From positions 434,001-498,000 of the forward strand of contig NZ_JBPOEA010000001.1 of the NCBI RefSeq assembly GCF_052060035.1: a stretch of 64,000 nucleotides of DNA. Direction: 5' to 3'. Source of the DNA: Fodinibius sp052060035 (GTDB lineage: Bacteria > Bacteroidota > Rhodothermia > Balneolales > Balneolaceae). The notes beneath the pieces are model-generated. The model did not search any database, had not been told where the DNA came from, and saw only the letters and a program-made list of their open reading frames with translations. The translations under genes and the position numbers were made by a program. This document shows, piece by piece, positions 60,843 to 64,000 of this stretch (positions are counted from its first letter, which is position 1; the number at the start of each line of letters is the position of its first letter).

Positions 60843-62030
60843 ATGAAGAAGTCGTACAATTCGGGAATAACTTATTTATTTATCATTTCAGTAATACCAC
60901 TGCTGATTTTTTCTTGCGGGGATGCGAGTCAGCAGCGAGGGCAACAGCAGGTGCAGCAATATCCTGTTCTTGAGCTTCAACCTCGAAGTATAGAGTTAAC
61001 GAGCACTTATCCCGCAACCCTCGAAGGGAAACAAACGGTAGAGATCCGTCCCCGGGTACCGGGTTATATTATAGAGATGCATGTTGATGAAGGAGATTGG
61101 GTATCAAAAGATGAGGTATTGTTTACGCTGAATAATGAAGAGTATCAACAAGAGGTACGGTCGGCTAAAGCTGATATTCAAGCGGCAAAAGCACGGGTTA
61201 GTACCGCCGAAGATGAAGTAGAACGTTTGCAAAGTCTTGTTGATAAAGAGATTGTGAGCCAATACCAGCTGCAATCAGCAAAAAATGAATTAGAGTCGAA
61301 CCAAGCCGCTTTGGCACAGGCTGAATCCCGACTGACAAATGCTCAGGTTAACCTGGGGTATACGGAAGTTAAAAGTCCGGTTACCGGCATTATTGGGACT
61401 ATTCCGTATCGCATCGGAAGCTTAGTAAATAGTACGATTGCGCAACCTATGACGGTAGTTTCTGATATCTCTGAAGTTTACGCTTATTTTTCTATGAGTG
61501 AGCGTGAGCTGCTGGAGATGGCGCGAACCGTTTCAAGTGATGGAGAAGACCAAACCATACAGCAGCAGGTGGCAGAGATGCCTGAGGTTAATTTGCTGCT
61601 TGCGGATAATAGTAAATATGAACATCAGGGCAAGCTTAAGCTGGCCAGTGGACTGATTGATAGACAAACCGGATCGGCTTCTTTTCGTGCTGCGTTCCCA
61701 AATCCTCAAGAAATACTGCGAAGTGGCGGATCGGGTAATGTCCAAATTCCTTTCAATCAGGATGCAGCTATCGTTATCCCAAAAAGGGCCACCTATGAAA
61801 TCCAAAATAAACGATTTGTCTATGTTGTGACGGACAGCAATACGGTAGAAAGTCGAGAGGTTTCGTTATTGCCCGTTGATACTAAACAGTTGTCTGTGGT
61901 TAACGAGGGGCTTTCTGAAGGGGAGCATATTATTAGTTCAGGGATCGGTCAGTTAGAGGACGGCACAACAATTCAGCCAAATTCTGTTGATGCAGATAGC
62001 TTGTATCAATCCCTCACAGATTTTGAGTAA
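60843..62030 (+). CDS. RND efflux periplasmic adaptor lipoprotein (AcrA-like)
   Basis: The protein of about 395 residues has a lipoprotein signal ending LLIFSCG. The membrane-fusion layout is seen in PRVPGYIIEMHVDEGDWVSKDEVLF (split lipoyl domain), a coiled-coil hairpin with KADIQAAKARVSTAEDEVERL and ALAQAESRLTNAQVNL, the second lipoyl half VKSPVTGIIGTIPYRIGSLV, and beta-barrel and membrane-proximal domains. It links the inner-membrane pump encoded next to an outer-membrane channel. The ATG at 60843 is chosen for the signal peptide; a GTG at 60810 is 11 codons upstream. Confidence 0.9.
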   Translation: MKKSYNSGITYLFIISVIPLLIFSCGDASQQRGQQQVQQYPVLELQPRSIELTSTYPATLEGKQTVEIRPRVPGYIIEMHVDEGDWVSKDEVLFTLNNEEYQQEVRSAKADIQAAKARVSTAEDEVERLQSLVDKEIVSQYQLQSAKNELESNQAALAQAESRLTNAQVNLGYTEVKSPVTGIIGTIPYRIGSLVNSTIAQPMTVVSDISEVYAYFSMSERELLEMARTVSSDGEDQTIQQQVAEMPEVNLLLADNSKYEHQGKLKLASGLIDRQTGSASFRAAFPNPQEILRSGGSGNVQIPFNQDAAIVIPKRATYEIQNKRFVYVVTDSNTVESREVSLLPVDTKQLSVVNEGLSEGEHIISSGIGQLEDGTTIQPNSVDADSLYQSLTDFE

Positions 62031-62074
62031 TTGGCTACGACATAAAAGCATTATTAGTTTAGAATTTAGATATA

Positions 62075-64000
62075 ATGATTAAACGATTTATACAGCGACC
62101 GGTATTATCGACGGTCATTTCAATTATTCTTGTTATCCTGGGATACCTCGGTTATAACGCCTTGCCCGTGTCACTTTACCCCGAGATTGCTCCGCCAACT
62201 ATTCAGGTATCGGCAACTTATCCGGGTGCCAATGCCGAAACAGTCTTGAATAGTGTTGTTGCTCCGCTCGAGGAACAAATTAACGGGGTCGAGGGAATGA
62301 CCTACATAACCTCTACGGCCAGTAATAACGGACGGGCTCAAATTCAGGTTTATTTTGACCTTGGCACGGATCCTGATATTGCTGCAGTAAATGTACAGAA
62401 TCGGGTTTCACAGGCTTCAAATTTGCTTCCACAGGAGGTAACGCAGACTGGTGTTACTACTCAGAAACAGCAGACCAGTCGTTTGCTGATATTTACAATG
62501 TATAGCCCCAATGGCACCCATGACGGCACCTTTTTGGAAAATTATGCTCGCATTAATCTCATTCCACGCCTGCAACGGGTTAATGGTGTTGGTACGGCCG
62601 ATGCGTTTGGGGCCAATACCTATTCGATGCGAATATGGATGAAGCCGGATAAAATGGCTTCGTACAATTTAGTGCCTTCTGATGTTATTACTGCTCTAAA
62701 TGATCAGAGTTTTGTGGCGGCTCCCGGGACTATTGGAGAAAATAGTGGACAGGCCTTTCAGTATACGATGAAGTACAAGGGACGTCTTTCAACGGCACCG
62801 GAGTACGAGAATATTATCATTCGAGAAGGATCTAAAAATGGAGAAATGTTGCGCCTTAAGGATGTCGCCGATGTGGAGCTGGGGGCGCAGACCTACAGCG
62901 TTCACAGTACCGCCAATGGTGGACCCAGTGTGGGGATGTTTGTATCTAAAACAGCGGGTGCTAATGCGCAGGAGGTCGTTGAGAATGTTAAGGCTGAAAT
63001 TGAAGCTGCATCAGAAAATTTTCCTGATGATATTGAATACACTACCGTTTTTGATGCAAACAGTTTTCTCACGGCATCGATCGATAAACTGTTTGTAACC
63101 TTTTTAGAGGCCTTCATTCTTGTATTTATTGTAGTGTTTGTATTTCTGCAGGATTGGCGATCAACCTTGATACCGGCCATTGCCGTCCCTGTTTCTATTA
63201 TCGGTACCTTCTTTTTCCTAAATATATTTGGATACAGCGTCAATTTATTAACGCTATTTGCATTGGTATTGGCGATTGGGATTGTAGTGGATGACGCCAT
63301 CATTGTAGTTGAAATTATTCACGCTAAACTCGAGGAGGGAGCGGAGTCTGGAATGCAGGCCGCCATTGAGGGAATGGATGAGATTGCCGGCGCCATTGTT
63401 TCCATTACGTTGGTAATGGCAGCGATCTTTGTTCCGGTAACGTTTATAACGGGATCTACGGGCGTTTTCTTCCAACAGTTTGGTATTACCCTGGCAACGG
63501 CTATTATCATATCAGCCGTAAATGCCCTGACATTAAGTCCGGCACTGTGTGCTTTAGTCCTTAAACCCGAGCAAAAACAAATTGGAGAAAGTAAGTCTTA
63601 TGTTGATCGTTTTGCCATTGCTTTTAATGCTGTTTTTGAAGTAGGAAAGTATCGTTATCGTAAGGTATTGGGCTTTTTTACGCGTAATGCCTGGGCAGCT
63701 GTAGCGGTAGTTGTTGCCGCTATTGGTATTTTTGGCATTTTGTTTCAAACAACACCTACCGGTTTTGTTCCGGATGAAGACCAGGGGACGTTCTTTGCAA
63801 ACGTAAGCCTCCCGCCATCGGCATCGCTGGACCGGACCAAAGAGGTAATGGCTGAGATCGATCAAATTATGGCGGATACCGAAGTTATCGATTCACGGCT
63901 TGCTATTTCTGGATTTGGACTCATTAGTGGTTCCGGAAGTCAATACGGCTTCATTGTCGGTAAGCTAAAGCATTGGGACGATCGGGATATGGAAGTGAAT
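62075..64000 (+). CDS. RND multidrug efflux permease (AcrB/HAE1-like), 3' truncated by window
   Basis: An open frame runs from ATG 62075 to the window end (642 codons) without a stop. It starts MIKRFIQRPVLSTVISIILV (TM1), then VSLYPEIAPPTIQVSATYPGA, VEGMTYITSTASNNGR, and the TM4 motif LAIGIVVDDAIIVVE with the two aspartates that carry protons in AcrB-type pumps. The family is usually about 1,040 residues, so about 400 are missing. It exports drugs or other toxic compounds in exchange for protons, with the adaptor encoded 44 bases upstream. An outer-membrane channel gene may follow outside the window. Confidence 0.95.
   Translation, partial: MIKRFIQRPVLSTVISIILVILGYLGYNALPVSLYPEIAPPTIQVSATYPGANAETVLNSVVAPLEEQINGVEGMTYITSTASNNGRAQIQVYFDLGTDPDIAAVNVQNRVSQASNLLPQEVTQTGVTTQKQQTSRLLIFTMYSPNGTHDGTFLENYARINLIPRLQRVNGVGTADAFGANTYSMRIWMKPDKMASYNLVPSDVITALNDQSFVAAPGTIGENSGQAFQYTMKYKGRLSTAPEYENIIIREGSKNGEMLRLKDVADVELGAQTYSVHSTANGGPSVGMFVSKTAGANAQEVVENVKAEIEAASENFPDDIEYTTVFDANSFLTASIDKLFVTFLEAFILVFIVVFVFLQDWRSTLIPAIAVPVSIIGTFFFLNIFGYSVNLLTLFALVLAIGIVVDDAIIVVEIIHAKLEEGAESGMQAAIEGMDEIAGAIVSITLVMAAIFVPVTFITGSTGVFFQQFGITLATAIIISAVNALTLSPALCALVLKPEQKQIGESKSYVDRFAIAFNAVFEVGKYRYRKVLGFFTRNAWAAVAVVVAAIGIFGILFQTTPTGFVPDEDQGTFFANVSLPPSASLDRTKEVMAEIDQIMADTEVIDSRLAISGFGLISGSGSQYGFIVGKLKHWDDRDMEVN

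Noticed and set aside
1..64000. CRISPR arrays, rRNA, tRNA, phage or transposase genes
   Set aside because: No regular spaced repeats, cloverleaf-like sequences or transposase/integrase motifs were seen; gaps are short and explained by leaders, hairpins or operators.

Overview
The window is about 64 kb of a chromosome from a Gram-negative, saccharolytic member of the Bacteroidota/Balneolota group. The evidence is a SusC/SusD/SusE outer-membrane starch system, a type IX secretion (T9SS) C-terminal tail on a large amylase, LptE, many lipoprotein signal peptides, weak Shine-Dalgarno use, and a promoter element of the TAnnTTTG type in front of marR. Moderate GC and this gene mix fit a Balneolaceae-like marine or halophilic bacterium, but that is inference; no rRNA marker is present.

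Layout. (1) 1-3123: the tail of a GH13 enzyme cut by the window edge, a thioredoxin-fold protein without its cysteines, and pabC-pabB. (2) 3220-10396: a maltose operon with LacI regulator, beta-phosphoglucomutase, GH65 maltose phosphorylase, a GH13 lipoprotein and an MFS sugar carrier. (3) 10569-23751, opposite strand: a starch utilisation locus read as susC, susD, susE, a hairpin, T9SS amylase, small FN3 lipoprotein, esterase lipoprotein, SusA-like GH13. (4) 24104-37875: housekeeping genes (MoxR/ChlI-like ATPase, L31, MBL hydrolase, TPR protein, lptE, sigma-54 activator, miaB, pyrE, pgpA, pgsA, cinA, a TonB-receptor-like barrel, ftsX, a NYN-LOTUS protein). (5) 38270-43763: pstS-pstC-pstA-pstB-phoU and an outer-membrane porin. 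(6) 43884-60153: a galactan/galactose locus with a second LacI regulator, two GH53 galactanases, a GH-A clan glycosidase of uncertain family, two GH2 enzymes, mutarotase, SSS symporter, galK and galT. (7) 60265-64000: a MarR regulator with strong palindromic operators and an RND efflux adaptor and pump, the pump cut by the window edge.

How the genes work together. Starch is bound and cut at the cell surface by SusCDE and the secreted amylase, trimmed in the periplasm by GH13 enzymes, imported as maltose by the MFS carrier, then phosphorolysed (GH65) and isomerised (beta-PGM) to glucose-6-phosphate. A cre-like operator (TGTAAGCG-CTTTCA type) occurs once before the maltose operon and twice before susC, so one LacI protein probably controls both. 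The galactan locus has no SusC/SusD pair: secreted or lipid-anchored GH53 and GH2 enzymes would release galactose outside the cytoplasm for uptake by the SSS carrier and entry into the Leloir pathway; galE is not in the window.

The most notable finding is that the SusD protein carries an internal module of about 100 residues closely similar to the starch-binding modules of its neighbour SusE. This puts a carbohydrate-binding domain inside the SusD lid.
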